Shown piece by piece: positions 12,689 to 23,441 of a stretch of 64,000 bases of DNA. Origin of the DNA: Volutella citrinella (taxonomy: Eukaryota > Ascomycota > Sordariomycetes > Hypocreales > Nectriaceae); assembly GCA_034401135.1 (NCBI GenBank), contig JAWZSP010000007.1:3968001-4032000 (forward strand). The letters are read 5' to 3'. A program made the translations under genes and the position numbers. Under the pieces are notes generated by a model, which saw only the letters and a program-made list of their open reading frames with translations, searched no databases and was not told the origin of the DNA. Positions within the stretch are counted from its first letter, which is position 1. Each line of letters starts with the position of its first letter.

Positions 12689-13524
12689 TGGGCAGGGCGG
12701 GTGTCATACGGCCGAGGACGGTGGGCGGTGGTGGTGTTGCGACTGGCGAGGCGCGAAAGGTTCAAGTCGTCGCGCAGCTACCAGCTCTGATGAGCTCTCC
12801 ACTCCCATGTTTTTTCGGCCCCACCGGACAATGGCGCTCCACCAGGGTGGGGACATGTGATGGAATGGCCCACCAATTAGAGGCGGCTGCTTTGTACGCG
12901 AGCGATGACGAGGACTGGATGCCTGGTTGCACTGGCATAGGTATCTTACAGCAGTTAAGCGCCAAATAGAAATATCATGGAAAATTACAGCACAATTGGC
13001 TTGATAATACCGTCGACTGTGCCTTTTCCTCTCGGTCATTCGGGGTAATGATACCCCTGACGGCGGGTGCATGTCTGTGGACCCCGACCATGATGTCGGA
13101 AACCGACCATGGCTCTCGGCTTCGGTCTTGGCCTGGATAAAAAGGGACAAATCCCTCATGACCCTGGATACGGGACCTTGAATTCGAGGAAGATTCCGGA
13201 GTTCCCTATCACGATGTGGCCTATCATGGTCTGGTTTCATGCACGTCACGACAATGCACCCATGGCATCATTCAATTGTCGTACGACTCTTCGATATCAG
13301 ATGTTCATTCATTGAGCTCTGGAGGAGCCTTCAAGATGCGTAATTACCTTGATTGCTGTCCTGACGTATTAAAGATCCCACGAGATGACACCAGTGACCA
13401 GATAAGCCATAAATGATTGATGTCGAAAGAAACAAAAGACCAACTTGCTGAGAAATCACCACATCCATGATAAACCGTCTGCCCTTGACTCGAGGAGTTG
13501 TAACGCCAAACAGCCCTAGCGTAA
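12689..13524. other. Intergenic region
   Basis: About 840 bp: 5' flank of the ABC transporter and 3' flank of the cysteine-rich secreted protein. Several short frames exist on both strands, but none has coding character or a recognisable domain. Confidence 0.5.
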
Positions 13525-14172
13525 CTACCAGAGGCAGGCAGTTTTTCCAGAAGGGTAAATCACGATACGGCTCTTGATAGGACCACAACCTCCAAGCCTC
13601 TCAACCTTCATAGTGTAACACGTCTTGTGACCAATGTCCATCCAAATGCGGTGGGCGCGAAACTTGCCCGGGTCGATACAGATTATTTGGTTTCGGCGAC
13701 AACTCGTGAGATCATAGCAACCGCCAGGTATCAATCCCCCAACACTGCTACCAACCCTTTGGCGAAAGCATTGGCCGCACTCGATGACCCGAATGTCCGA
13801 GTCTGAGGTGAAGTTGGTGAGGGGCGGACGGCCGGGAGGGCCAGGGATGAGTTCAGCAGTGAATGTGTACACCAGGTCGAATCCTGTGTCGTAGTGCGGG
13901 CATAGACCTGTACCCAGGTCACAAGCTGGGTCCTGAACGGTAATAAGGTCGTGGGCAGGGTTTGCAGAGATGTTCGCAATCTTTCCAGTAAAGGCTTCCT
14001 CCTTCCAGTTGGTAGGGCTTTTCACCGCATCCTTGTCGACGCCGTTCCATTCGAAATGGTTATCCGGGATGGCAAGAGAACTCCACTCTGTTGTCACCGG
14101 GTCGGGGGTTGTGGCAACGGGAGTGGCCCTGACGTAGGCAGCAATGGCTAGGAGGAGCTTGGTAGCGACCAT
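13525..14172 (-). CDS. Small secreted cysteine-rich protein
   Basis: Intronless frame of 215 residues. The N-terminus (VATKLLLAIAAYVRATPVA) reads as a signal peptide. The mature protein has ten cysteines, mostly in the C-terminal half (ACDLGTGLC, ECGQC, GCYDLTSC, IICID, KTCYTM, GGCGP, TACLW), suggesting up to five disulfides. An NFTSDS sequon is present. No known domain is recognised. Size, secretion signal and cysteine content fit a fungal effector-like or cell-surface protein, but function is unknown. Confidence 0.72.
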   Translation of the reverse strand: MVATKLLLAIAAYVRATPVATTPDPVTTEWSSLAIPDNHFEWNGVDKDAVKSPTNWKEEAFTGKIANISANPAHDLITVQDPACDLGTGLCPHYDTGFDLVYTFTAELIPGPPGRPPLTNFTSDSDIRVIECGQCFRQRVGSSVGGLIPGGCYDLTSCRRNQIICIDPGKFRAHRIWMDIGHKTCYTMKVERLGGCGPIKSRIVIYPSGKTACLW

Positions 14173-16797
14173 TGCAAATGGCGCGTGTTGAGCGAGAAAG
14201 AATAGAGGGAGAGATGAGACACGTAAAATTAATGGTTGAGACTCGCAGCGCTGCTGTATTAGCTCTTGCGAACCCGTGCTAAGATGATAGGAGGCCTGGT
14301 AAAAGTATGGGAGCCCAGAGTCCTATATGTATGGCCTGTGAAAAGTATTTCTCTAAACAGGGTATGTGTCAAGATTGTCATTCAAAAGTTAGTTTTCACT
14401 GGCAGATCGCATTTGCCTTCAGCTCTGAGCCTGACATAGTTTCAAGGCGCAGCACACACAAAAGGTGGAGATGGTAGGACTAGCTATGAGCTCACGCGAC
14501 ACAGCCCCTTATCCGGACGTGACATGTAACTTTCGTTCCTGGCCTAATAGGTGGCTCCAACTACCCGGCATGATTATGACCTGCAGCCAACGCCGTTCGA
14601 ATCAGTTCATTGGTTACCGCCAATGACGGGCCAAGCTCAGCGCCCGCAACAATACCGTGTCGAGCCAAGGTATTGCGGGTGGAAGCAGCAACATTCTCCA
14701 GACAATCGCAAACCGCCTGCTGACACTCGCATCTTCCGCCGAAGTATTCCCACGGCAATCGTTCGAGGGCTGTTGAGGGCCCAGGCTGCCCGGTAACTCG
14801 ACTGCTTCACGTTTGCGACGAACTAGTCACAAGCTCAACAGAGGAACCTGCGATTCAGCAAGTAGAAAAGAATAGAGCTTAAGCAAGGGCTTGCGAGGGC
14901 CTTGCACGGTCTCTGGTCTGTAGGACAAAATATGCTAGCTTAAAGCAGGCTTGTTGCGTCACCTCAACGTTTGGACTCCTCGGGAGTGACCAAACTGACA
15001 TAGGCCTTGGCGAGGAGTAAATAGTCAGTCCTTCATAGCAGAAACAACCCTTAGTACGCAGCTCGGGGCATCCGGTAAATACCAGCCATCAAAAGTTTCC
15101 CATTCTTTATACTTGCCATGATTCCATTGTCATCGGGCGTAGTCCCTTCTACAGGTTCTGGTTCACATTACGAGCACTAACGTCGATAGGACACTCCAGT
15201 AGCACAACAGCAGTGTGATTCGATAATTGGGTGACCATCAAGAATAAGGAGAATGGCCATCCTTAGCTGAGATCGTGCCCCCAACCCCTCTTTGTTGCCA
15301 TTGCACTCCGCTTTTCGGCTGCACAGCCATACCGGCCATCCCTTTACTCTCCATCCACATGGTTGCTGCGAGTAAACATCCTTTCGCTTAAATGCTACAC
15401 GCCTTATTTTGGACAATTATCCGAGATATGGAGAGTCAAGGCTCCTAGGGTAGGCTGCCATTGCAAGTAATTTCCGTGCATTAATCTACAGAGTCGATCG
15501 AGTATCCTTAGGCTGACCACTTGCTGTTTTGTTAAAATTTTCAATGTGAGACGCACTCGCAATACTTGTGAGCCACATCGAATCAACCAATCGATACGTT
15601 CTCGCCTATATTGGCCTTCAATCAGCCTGTTCGCTACACGCAGCCCAAGGTATGGAGGAGCAACTTCGCTCATCACTTCCTCCACCGCTCTTCCAGGATT
15701 GAACCTGTAGTACAGCCGCATCACATAATATAGCTTTAGATGGGTAGAAAAGAGCTAGGGAAGGGCATCTCGCAGCATGAGGCCCTCCTAAGAGGCCCAA
15801 ACCCGAATTTGATGGTTGCGTGATAGCACGAGAGGTAAGAATGCGTCGTGACTAATTACATTGTTCATTGCTCTCACTCTCATTCCAATGGTTGCCAATC
15901 ACATCCCGATGCTTGCGCATCATCGGAGTACCATCGCTCCATCGCAACATTATCCTCCATTCAATATGAGATCATGAACAATTGAAGACAAGGTAGCCAG
16001 CCAATTTAAATGTGGTGTAAGAGCGTCATCACCAGCTACCGAGGCCTCCATTCAAAGAACGCAGAACGCCTTCACGAAATTTGTAGCCAATACCTCGGCA
16101 TCAACACCGCGATTTCCCGATGAGAGTCCCGAAGCAGAGGACACGTCTCACGACTATGCACGCAATGGTCCTGGAGACTTTGTTGTTCGGTAATTACTTG
16201 AGGGGCCGTGTCGTGCTTCCTCTCTCCTTTCTTTTTCTCATCCCCGAGCTGTGAGCGTTGGCTGCGGGGCCTCCCGCCGTGAACCCTTCATTGTGGGGAG
16301 AGGCAGAGCCACGCCACCACGATAATGCGTAGTAATGGCAGGACTGGAAGACTGACCCTCTAGGTTGACACTTCACTCGTTTCCACTGATACAAAGGCGG
16401 CACTGCGAAAAGAAACGACCACCAGCTGGTAGGCCAAGATGGCCTCGACGATGGAGGCGGCGGGTCTACGAATATGCAGGGACCCGGACAAAGGAATTGG
16501 CCAATCATTTCCAATTCCTTCCCGTATGCGGCTGCCAATATTGCCACGCATCTGCTGCGCTGGCTCTGCTGTTGGTGAGACCAATGTCCGACAATCGCCA
16601 CGTAACCAGCACATACTCCGTCTGTTGCTTTTTTGGCAACGAAACGGGCACCCGGCAAATGGCTCAGCACTCAGACTGCAATTGAATACTTAAGAAGCCT
16701 TTCCTGCTGCTATCACTGGACTTGGAACATCATCCTTCATCACACTCACATCAACAACACTTAGAAACCACCCCGTTTCCAACAACCAACCGCCAAA
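14173..16797. other. Long intergenic region
   Basis: About 2.6 kb without a credible coding frame; open frames are under 160 codons and show no domain. The final 120 bp (from about 16680, CT- and CA-rich, ending CCGCCAAAATG) look like a strong promoter/leader for the 70-residue gene that follows. Confidence 0.45.
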
Positions 16798-17185
16798 ATG
16801 CCTGCCACCGAGTAAGTCTCCATTTGCATGCCTCAGTTGCTTCCTTCGATGCAACCACAGTCGAAGAGCATTCGGGCTTCTGGCTCGACTTCTTTGATGC
16901 TCTATTGGCGGCTAACAGTAGAATAGGACCCAGCAACAGTTTGTTGTCCCCCTGCCCACTGCCACCGGCCTGTCCGTTCCTGCCGGTAAGTCTCCAAAAT
17001 ACCTTGGACCTAGTCCAATGATCGATGTGCCTGACAACCCGATAGGTCAGCTCGTCAAGGGTGCCGTTGACGATGAGGGCAAGCACACCTCCGCTGCCCT
17101 TCTCGTCGGCATCAAGCTCGACCTCGAGGCCGAGGTCCACCTGACTGCCCGTGTCAAGGGTGACATTGTCCTTGGCCTTTACTAG
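16798..17185 (+). CDS. 70-residue conserved-looking protein, three exons
   Basis: Too short for simple ORF detection, but the splice structure is clear. Exon 1 is 14 bases (16798-16811), exon 2 16927-16985, exon 3 17046-17185. Both donors are GTAAGT and both acceptors are TAG. The joined frame reads MPATETQQQFVVPLPTATG, then LVKGAVDDEGKHTSAALLVG, LDLEAEVHLTARV and stops after GDIVLGLY. Third-position C bias (GTC, CTC, AAG, GCC) in exon 3 suggests high expression. There is no signal peptide or membrane segment. I recall similar small proteins in other hypocrealean fungi but know no function. Confidence 0.8.
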
Positions 17186-18108
17186 ATGGAGAGAGATTGA
17201 GGAAGTTTGGGTGCAGTGAGTGGAGGATCTTACCTTTTGGTTTACTGCTCTTTGCCAAACCTCGGATATGCTAGCTTCTTCGCTAGCATAGAGAGCCAAT
17301 TTGGTATGACATTCAATAAACACTTATACAATTGCGCAACACTTCAATGCCTTGGCATCCCTCTGTGACCTTCAATCTATTCGAGTCCAGTTCCTCAGTG
17401 TCGGCAGCTGCCATTATCCGGAAAAGGTCAGCGTTGAAGCCACATGATTATGGGATATCCCCACCGGTTTGTATCTACCTGACTAATGATAAAAATGCCA
17501 TGGCTTTTAGTTGAACTGGGGTTTGAAGTATATGTATCACATATCAGTCTCGCATCTCACTGCATCACACACATGGAGCCGTCAGTCATGGTTTGAGTTG
17601 TTTTTAGCAACCTTTTTATTTGTTTTATTCCCAAACACATTTTATACAATTTTCATCCCCCGCAAATCCCGTCCCTTGTTATCGTCGATAGATTCATTAA
17701 TAGGAAAGCCAACTATCGGACGTACGGGCACTCAGACAACTGGGTATAAGCGTACAGCATAAAAGAAGGCCAGCAAAGCACCGCACCGCAGCGAAAAAAT
17801 AAGATAGGAAACTCGTCGACGACCCAGTATCTCTCAGGGCCATCGTCGTTGCCTCTTTCGAAGCAAGTAGCTGTTCGGATATGATGCTCGCTGAACTCTG
17901 GCATTATGAATCATAAACTCGTCTACGTCGTGAAGCCTTTTTGGTTTTCGGGCGTCGTCCAACAGACGCTGAGACATGGCTGGGGCGCGTGCTCATCACG
18001 GCCCAGTCCCGAGAATTCGAATGTTGCGCAATCCCCCAATCCGTTAGGGACGCGCGCGCTGATAGAGTGTTTTTTTGTTCGGTAGCAAAGTTTCTTTTCA
18101 GGACTTGC
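17186..18108. other. Intergenic region between convergent genes
   Basis: This 923-bp stretch holds the 3' flanks of the 70-residue gene and the repetitive protein gene. It is AT-rich around 17580-17760. I see nothing coding. Confidence 0.5.
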
Positions 18109-19405
18109 TTAAGCGGCGGCAACCTCCACCTTGGCGGCCTCGACGCCGTTGGTCTTGGGGACCTCGGCCACGGGCTCGACCACGGGCTCGACCTTCTTCT
18201 CCTCGACGACGGCGGGCTTGACCTCCTCGACGGGCTTCTCGACGGGCTTCTCGGCCTCGACGGGCTTCTCCTCGACGGGCTTGGCCTCCTCAGCGGGCTT
18301 CTCAGCCTCCACTGGCGCCTCGACAGGCTTGGCTTCCTCGACGGGAGCGGGAGCGGCCTCCTCAACAGGCTTGGCCTCCTCGACGGGCTTGGCTTCCTCG
18401 ACGGGAGCGGGAGCGGCCTCCTCAACAGGCTTGGCCTCCTCGACGGGCTTGGCTTCCTCGACGGGCTTGGCTTCCTCGACAGGGGCGGGAGCAGCCTCCT
18501 CAGCGGGCTTTTCGGCCTCGACGGGGGCGGGAGCGGGCTCCTCGGCAGGCTTGACTTCTTCGGCAGGCTTCTCGGCCTCGACCGGGGCCTCAACGGGAGC
18601 CTCGGCGGGCTTCTCGGCCTCGACAGGTGCCTCGACAGGCTTGGCTTCCTCGACGGGGGCGGCAGCGGGCTCTTCGGCGGGCTTCACTTCCTCAGCGGGC
18701 TTCTCAGCCTCAACGGGTGCCTCGACAGGCTTAGCCTCCTCAACGGGAGCAGGAGCGGGCTCCTCGGCGGGCTTGGCCTCCTCCACGGGCTTGGCTTCTT
18801 CCACAGGAGCGGCAACGGGCTCCTCGGCGGCGACAGGCTCGGGCTTGGCCTCTTCAGCGGGCTTCTCAGCCTCGACCGGGGCGGCCTCCTCGACGGGAGC
18901 GGGAGTGGGCTCCTCAGCTGGCTTGGCCTCCTCCACGGGGGCGGGAGCAGCCTCCTCTGCGGGCTTCTCAGCCTCTACGGGAGCGGCTTCGACGGGAGCG
19001 GCTTCCTCGACAGGAGCGGCCTCGACGGGAGCGGCCTCGACGGGGGCGGCCTCTTCGGCGGGCTTGGCCTCCTCGACAGGAGCAGCCTCCTCAACGGGAG
19101 CGGCAGCGGGCTCCTCGACAGCGGCGGGCTCTTCGGCGGCGGGCTCCTCGGCGGCGACGGGCTCCTCGGCGGGCTTGTCACCCTCGAGCTTGGCATTGGC
19201 AGCGGCGAGCTGCTCCTCGAGATCGGCCTTGGCCTTCTGCAGCGTCTCAATCTCCTTGGTGGCGTCGGAGAGGTGCTTCAGGACATCCTGGATGGACTTC
19301 TCCTCGGTCTTGAACTTGATGACAAGGTCTGAACCCGGTGTTAGTGAATTGAGGCAGACAGCGAGGGCTGGAGCACAAACCAAATGAGTCGTCGAACCAG
19401 GCCAT
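18109..19405 (-). CDS. A/E/K/P/V-repeat protein with N-terminal coiled coil
   Basis: Two exons: a 25-base first exon (19405-19381, MAWFDDSF) and 19328-18109, joined across a 52-bp intron to give 414 residues. Residues 1-60 (SFDLVIKFKTEEKSIQDVLK onward, then KAKADLEEQLAAANAKLEG) form a likely coiled coil. From about residue 62 to 395 the chain is almost only Ala, Glu, Lys, Pro and Val in EEAKPVE, EAEKPAE, EEAAPAPV and VEAAPVE units. It ends KTNGVEAAKVEVAAA. The composition predicts an acidic disordered chain. There is no signal peptide or membrane segment. The first exon was chosen because splicing it gives MAWFDDSFDLVIKF and removes an in-frame non-coding stretch. Function unknown; a structural or scaffold role is only a guess. 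Confidence 0.82.
18120..19195. repeat. Coding minisatellite (imperfect tandem repeats)
   Basis: Imperfect tandem units of 12-30 bp (GAGGAGGCCAAGCCC-type on the minus strand) fill about 1.1 kb and encode the EEAKPVE-type repeats. Two neighbouring blocks near 18341-18400 and 18401-18460 are nearly identical 60-bp copies, indicating recent duplication. Confidence 0.85.
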
Positions 19406-22400
19406 GTTGAATGTGGTGATGTGATGGAGAGAGGTAGTGGTGTAAGTGGAAGGAGGTAAATCGTACGATGGAGTCGAGACGTTGTTTATATCGTTTTCAG
19501 ACAGACACTTGATGGCAAGATATCGCTGGTGATCAGATCGAGGCCATATCGGGGGACGGACGCTGTAGTTATATATGCTCGCACCGCAACAAGGGCCAAT
19601 GGCTGGATCCATGAGTGATTCGTCCGTCGTTGCTCGACCGACTCCCAGCCGCCTGTCGAGCATGCTGCCATGCCATCCCACCGCAGAGCTAGGCAGGCTA
19701 GAGCTGCCAGGGGGGGAGTGGGATCAAGCAAGCAAGCTTCCCCTCACCATCACGCGACCGTGTTGCCGACCGCATCGCCCGCCACCTCTGGACGGACATC
19801 CCACAGGCATGCGGGAAAGGCTGGAGAAGCCATAGGCCACGGGTCTGCCAGAGAAGCTCCGTGCGCGCGCGCAAGCACGGCCAATTGAGGCGGACCACGA
19901 CTCGTTGAGAAGCACGCCACCCGGATCGATTGGTGCGTCGTCGTGCTGGACAGGTGAAGCGAACTCTCAAGGTCCATGTCTGTGACGGCCCATGCATCTC
20001 GCACTGCACTGACAGTCTCTAGCCTCTTGCCCTGCTGCTCGCTCGCAAGGGTATGCGAGCACACGCGCGCCCCCAGGCTCCATCCGCGACGGGGGGGGGT
20101 TATGCACTGGGCGGTCTACGTGGCAGACGGAAACGTCAGTCGACAAGTTGCCAGACGCCTATCATGGCTACCGTTCATGCACATTGCACTAGTTGATTGG
20201 GTCTCCCGCGCTGTCCATCATTGTCTCACAGTCATATCATGTCGTTGAGCGGCAAAGAGTCGAGCAAACGGTCAAAGAGACAGAAGACGTAGACGTTGTC
20301 CATCTCCCATCACCGACTCTTCCCCGCCTTAGACATGGCTGGGCCCTTGGCGCCCGGCTGAGCCACTAATTTTAATTCCATCAGCACCCCCGGACGGACT
20401 CTTTGGCGCCAACAGCCCAACCCAACCCATCATCAGCAGACACACGCCGTTCCGCTGCCGGGGTCTGTTAGCAAGCGAACTGCGGATGCTAGCCCCAGAG
20501 CGAGCAGCGCTACGCTACTGTACGCTACCGCACATCTGCGTCACCGGGGGGCGCTCCAGGGGTCCTTTCACCAGCCACTGAGACCAAACCGGCCGAGACC
20601 TTACCCCGTCCGTCTGTCCATCTCTCGCGCTTTTGCTGGTGCAGGCGTCGGAGAGCTGCGGATCTGAATTGCCTCATGGCATGTCTCATGGCCTCTCGAC
20701 GACCCGTATACACGCAATCGTACGAGCGCTTGCTGCTGCCACCGTCGCAGCCGTGGTGTCATGGCACAACTGCAAGGCGGAATTGCCTCACTACCTGTTG
20801 CTCGATTTGTTGGCCAAGCCGGTGTGCAGACTTGTCGCCAAGCTGAGCTGTGATGCCAACCTGATGTCGCCAGCCATCTAGAAGCCGGGCTGTCGTAGAC
20901 GAAAGACGGACACTCAAGCTAGCTGCCAGGGATCCCGGCCAAATCAGGCGGCTACATCGAAGCCCCCTCCCAATGCAGACGCCCGACCTGCTTTCTTTGG
21001 AGGCGAGGGCGCGTCCGTCTCCGGGCTGCACAGCTGGATCCGTATTATCGCGCGTTCTGCGCGGTCCGTCGAGTCGAGTCGAGTCGAGGCGATGCCGGCC
21101 GGGTTCCTCATCCACCGTCCATCCCATCCATCCCATCCCATCCTATCCCTTCCCATCCGCATGCCGTATGGGCGTGTTGACGTGCATTCCTTTGCACACC
21201 GCCATTTACTCCCCCACGAACCAGCCTCGAGCGGTATGGCGCCTGGTTGCCCGATGACTTGAAATGCTCAGCCGAGTCGTCGGACACGCGGCTTCGCACC
21301 CACGCCATCCGCCGCTCGCTCGCCCCAGAGGCCAGAGAGGTGGCCAGAATAGGACATGGGCTCTGTCACTCCGTGGCCGCATCCGAAAATGCGGGGTTGA
21401 GGTGCACTGTTGCACCGCGATGCACGGACGTGGTGTTGACCCCCCCCCCGGACCCCAGCCTCGCGCAGATGTCTGAGCAGCCGCACTTCATCGGGGTTGG
21501 TTTGTTGTGACGACCATCGAGAATCGTGATGATCACGATGCCGCTGTCCATCTGCAATATGGCATCAACAAGTCCATTGGCGTGACGCGATTGGTGATCG
21601 GCGCCTTGAGATTGATTTGAGGCCAGCCATAGACAGGCATCCACATTATGCGCCCACGACAGCACCGAAATAAACGTGGGGGTCATCTAACACGTAGCGC
21701 CTCAGTAAATGGGAATTCATATTGAGGCTGCGTGATTAACGTGGGAATGTTTCGTCGATTGGTCAAAGATGTGCATTAACGAGTCGAGATAACCGCGAAG
21801 TGGAAAACGTACAGCCATGCACGGGGGTGGCGTACAATGCGTAGCGTGGCAAGGTCAAAGTGGATCTAGAAGAAAGAATATGCAAGTAAAACCGTCGATT
21901 GAACATTATAGGTTCCTGTCGAGAGATCCTTTAAGACGTCGTCTTAGTACTGTAGCTTTCCATTGACACAACTCACTACCAGCTACCCTATTCCTCAGGC
22001 ATTATTATTATTTAACGAACAATCAGCATGGCAATTGATCCCTTTGACATTTGAAAGATTAATCATTTGCATAATTTGGCCCCGTTTGGTTCATTTTATA
22101 CCATTTTATAATGCCTGCTCTACAATTCCAAGGTGAAGCTTACTGCTGACTGATGGACCACCTGATGGACCACCTGCTCATTGGGCAGTGCACGCTGACG
22201 AGTTATTCCTTTCGCACCGTCCATTATTCCCAGAGCGATCTCATCTTCAATTTTAAACCTCCTATCTTGGCCTGAGCTCCATGGTGCGTGCAGCCTTGCT
22301 CTCACCGAGAAGCCCGATGGAAATCTCGAGTCTCCCGTCGGCGTTAGGGCGCTCCCAATACCAGGTGCGACGTGCTATTTACGGCCAATCCCCCGCTTCT

Positions 22401-22944
22401 TGGTACAGAAGGGTGTCAATGTCGGAGGTGTTCTCGGTAAAGGCAAAGTTGAACCGTCGCCGTGAAGTAGTTGGTGTGGAGCTTATCGTTGGTGATGTGG
22501 TTGGGCCGGGGCCTGGGCAATCTCCAAGGGGTTGTTGTCGCTACCTGGAGCATGGCGATGCCGGTAACTGCAAGGGCTGGAATGAAAAGAGAGTGGAAGG
22601 TACTCAGCTGTGGTTTTTGTCTTCGCTCCTGATTGACAGTAGTGTAGCTCGTGATTCAACTTGGACCTGGGGCGGAACCGATGCTGTTGGTGAGAGCTAA
22701 GTGGAGTTTTCCCTATCTGATAGTATAAATAACAAGGACTAGCTTGTCTACGGAGAGTAGATAATGACGAGACGACCAGTATCTCCTCGGCTACGGCAAG
22801 ACAGTACTGTTCATAAGCCAACCGGCAACTAGGGGAAGTTGTGAGGTACTCCCTAGTGGCAAGTACGTCAGCCAAAGATACCGGTCGCCAAGTGGCATCA
22901 TGATCCGAACCGCCAAGGCGCATGGCGTGCAGTGGCTCGCGTTT

Positions 22945-22963
22945 CTCGGCGGCCACGACCGGG
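22945..22963. promoter_or_regulatory. CTCGG-N9-CCGGG site (near-match)
   Basis: Shares the CGG-N9-CCG core with the three exact palindromes of this cluster but has GG for AG at the end. It lies about 480 bp upstream of the permease start. Confidence 0.4.
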
Positions 22964-23152
22964 ACCACATGGCTGGAATCTGGAGTCAGGAGCTAAAGCG
23001 GCACCGTCTTATTCTCCTTATCTGGGGTTATGGACAGAGTATTGGTTGAGTCCTTTCCTTGTGAAGTATTAGATTGGCTGGGCTTGTGTAACGGCCATCT
23101 AATCAAGTCCGGGGTCCCTGACGGATGTGCGGAGGCGCCTGCTATCTGCTAT

Positions 23153-23171
23153 CTCGGCGACGCCCCCCGAG
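23153..23171. promoter_or_regulatory. Candidate Zn2Cys6 dimer site CTCGG-N9-CCGAG
   Basis: Perfect inverted repeat with a 9-bp spacer, about 270 bp upstream of the permease ATG. The same half-sites and spacing recur at 23247 and 27625, all within the permease/aminotransferase/aldolase group. The likely ligand is the Zn2Cys6 protein encoded at 29169-31613 (inference). Confidence 0.6.
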
Positions 23172-23246
23172 CCAGCATTGGCCACCCGATATCACCGAAA
23201 CAGGCCACGATCCAGCTCAAAATGTGGGGTAATCGCTATCAGCCAC

Positions 23247-23265
23247 CTCGGTGACGCTGGCCGAG
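23247..23265. promoter_or_regulatory. Candidate Zn2Cys6 dimer site CTCGG-N9-CCGAG
   Basis: Second exact copy in the permease promoter, about 177 bp upstream of the ATG. The spacer (TGACGCTGG) differs from that at 23153, so only the half-sites and spacing are shared. Confidence 0.6.
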
Positions 23266-23441
23266 CTACTGTGCTATCATTCACCCTTGCATACAGCAGA
23301 CTGCTATCAAACTCAAAACCTCGAACCAGGTTGCCCTGCCGAATATAAAGATGTTAGCTGCACGCTGCATGAACGATCAAGTCACACTCAACATCATTGG
23401 CACACTCTCAACCTGTCATACACCCATCCATCCGACCAGTC

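Larger units (their letters stand above)
19406..23441. other. Gene-poor region of about 4 kb
   Basis: I see no convincing gene. It contains a G9 run near 20090, GAGTC repeats at about 21069-21090, an ATCCC/CATCC repeat at about 21117-21160 and a C9 run near 21440. Minus-strand fragments at 22120-22700 look faintly protein-like in shifting frames, but I cannot name a family. The last 500 bp are the permease promoter with the palindromes listed separately. Confidence 0.45.

Noticed and set aside
17941..19387. Two long plus-strand frames (463 and 418 codons) over the repeat protein gene
   Set aside because: They are antisense shadows of a short-period repeat. Such repeats keep several frames open, and the sequences (GLLNRLGLLDGLGFL or STGLASSTGAG) have no start, intron or domain support. 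The minus-strand frame has the coiled-coil start and a proper spliced first exon.
22120..22700. Possible minus-strand gene remnant (fragments such as RFNFAFTENTSDIDTLLYQE and RLEISIGLLGESKAARTMEL)
   Set aside because: The fragments are in different frames with several stops, and I cannot name a family. Evidence is too weak to annotate as a pseudogene.
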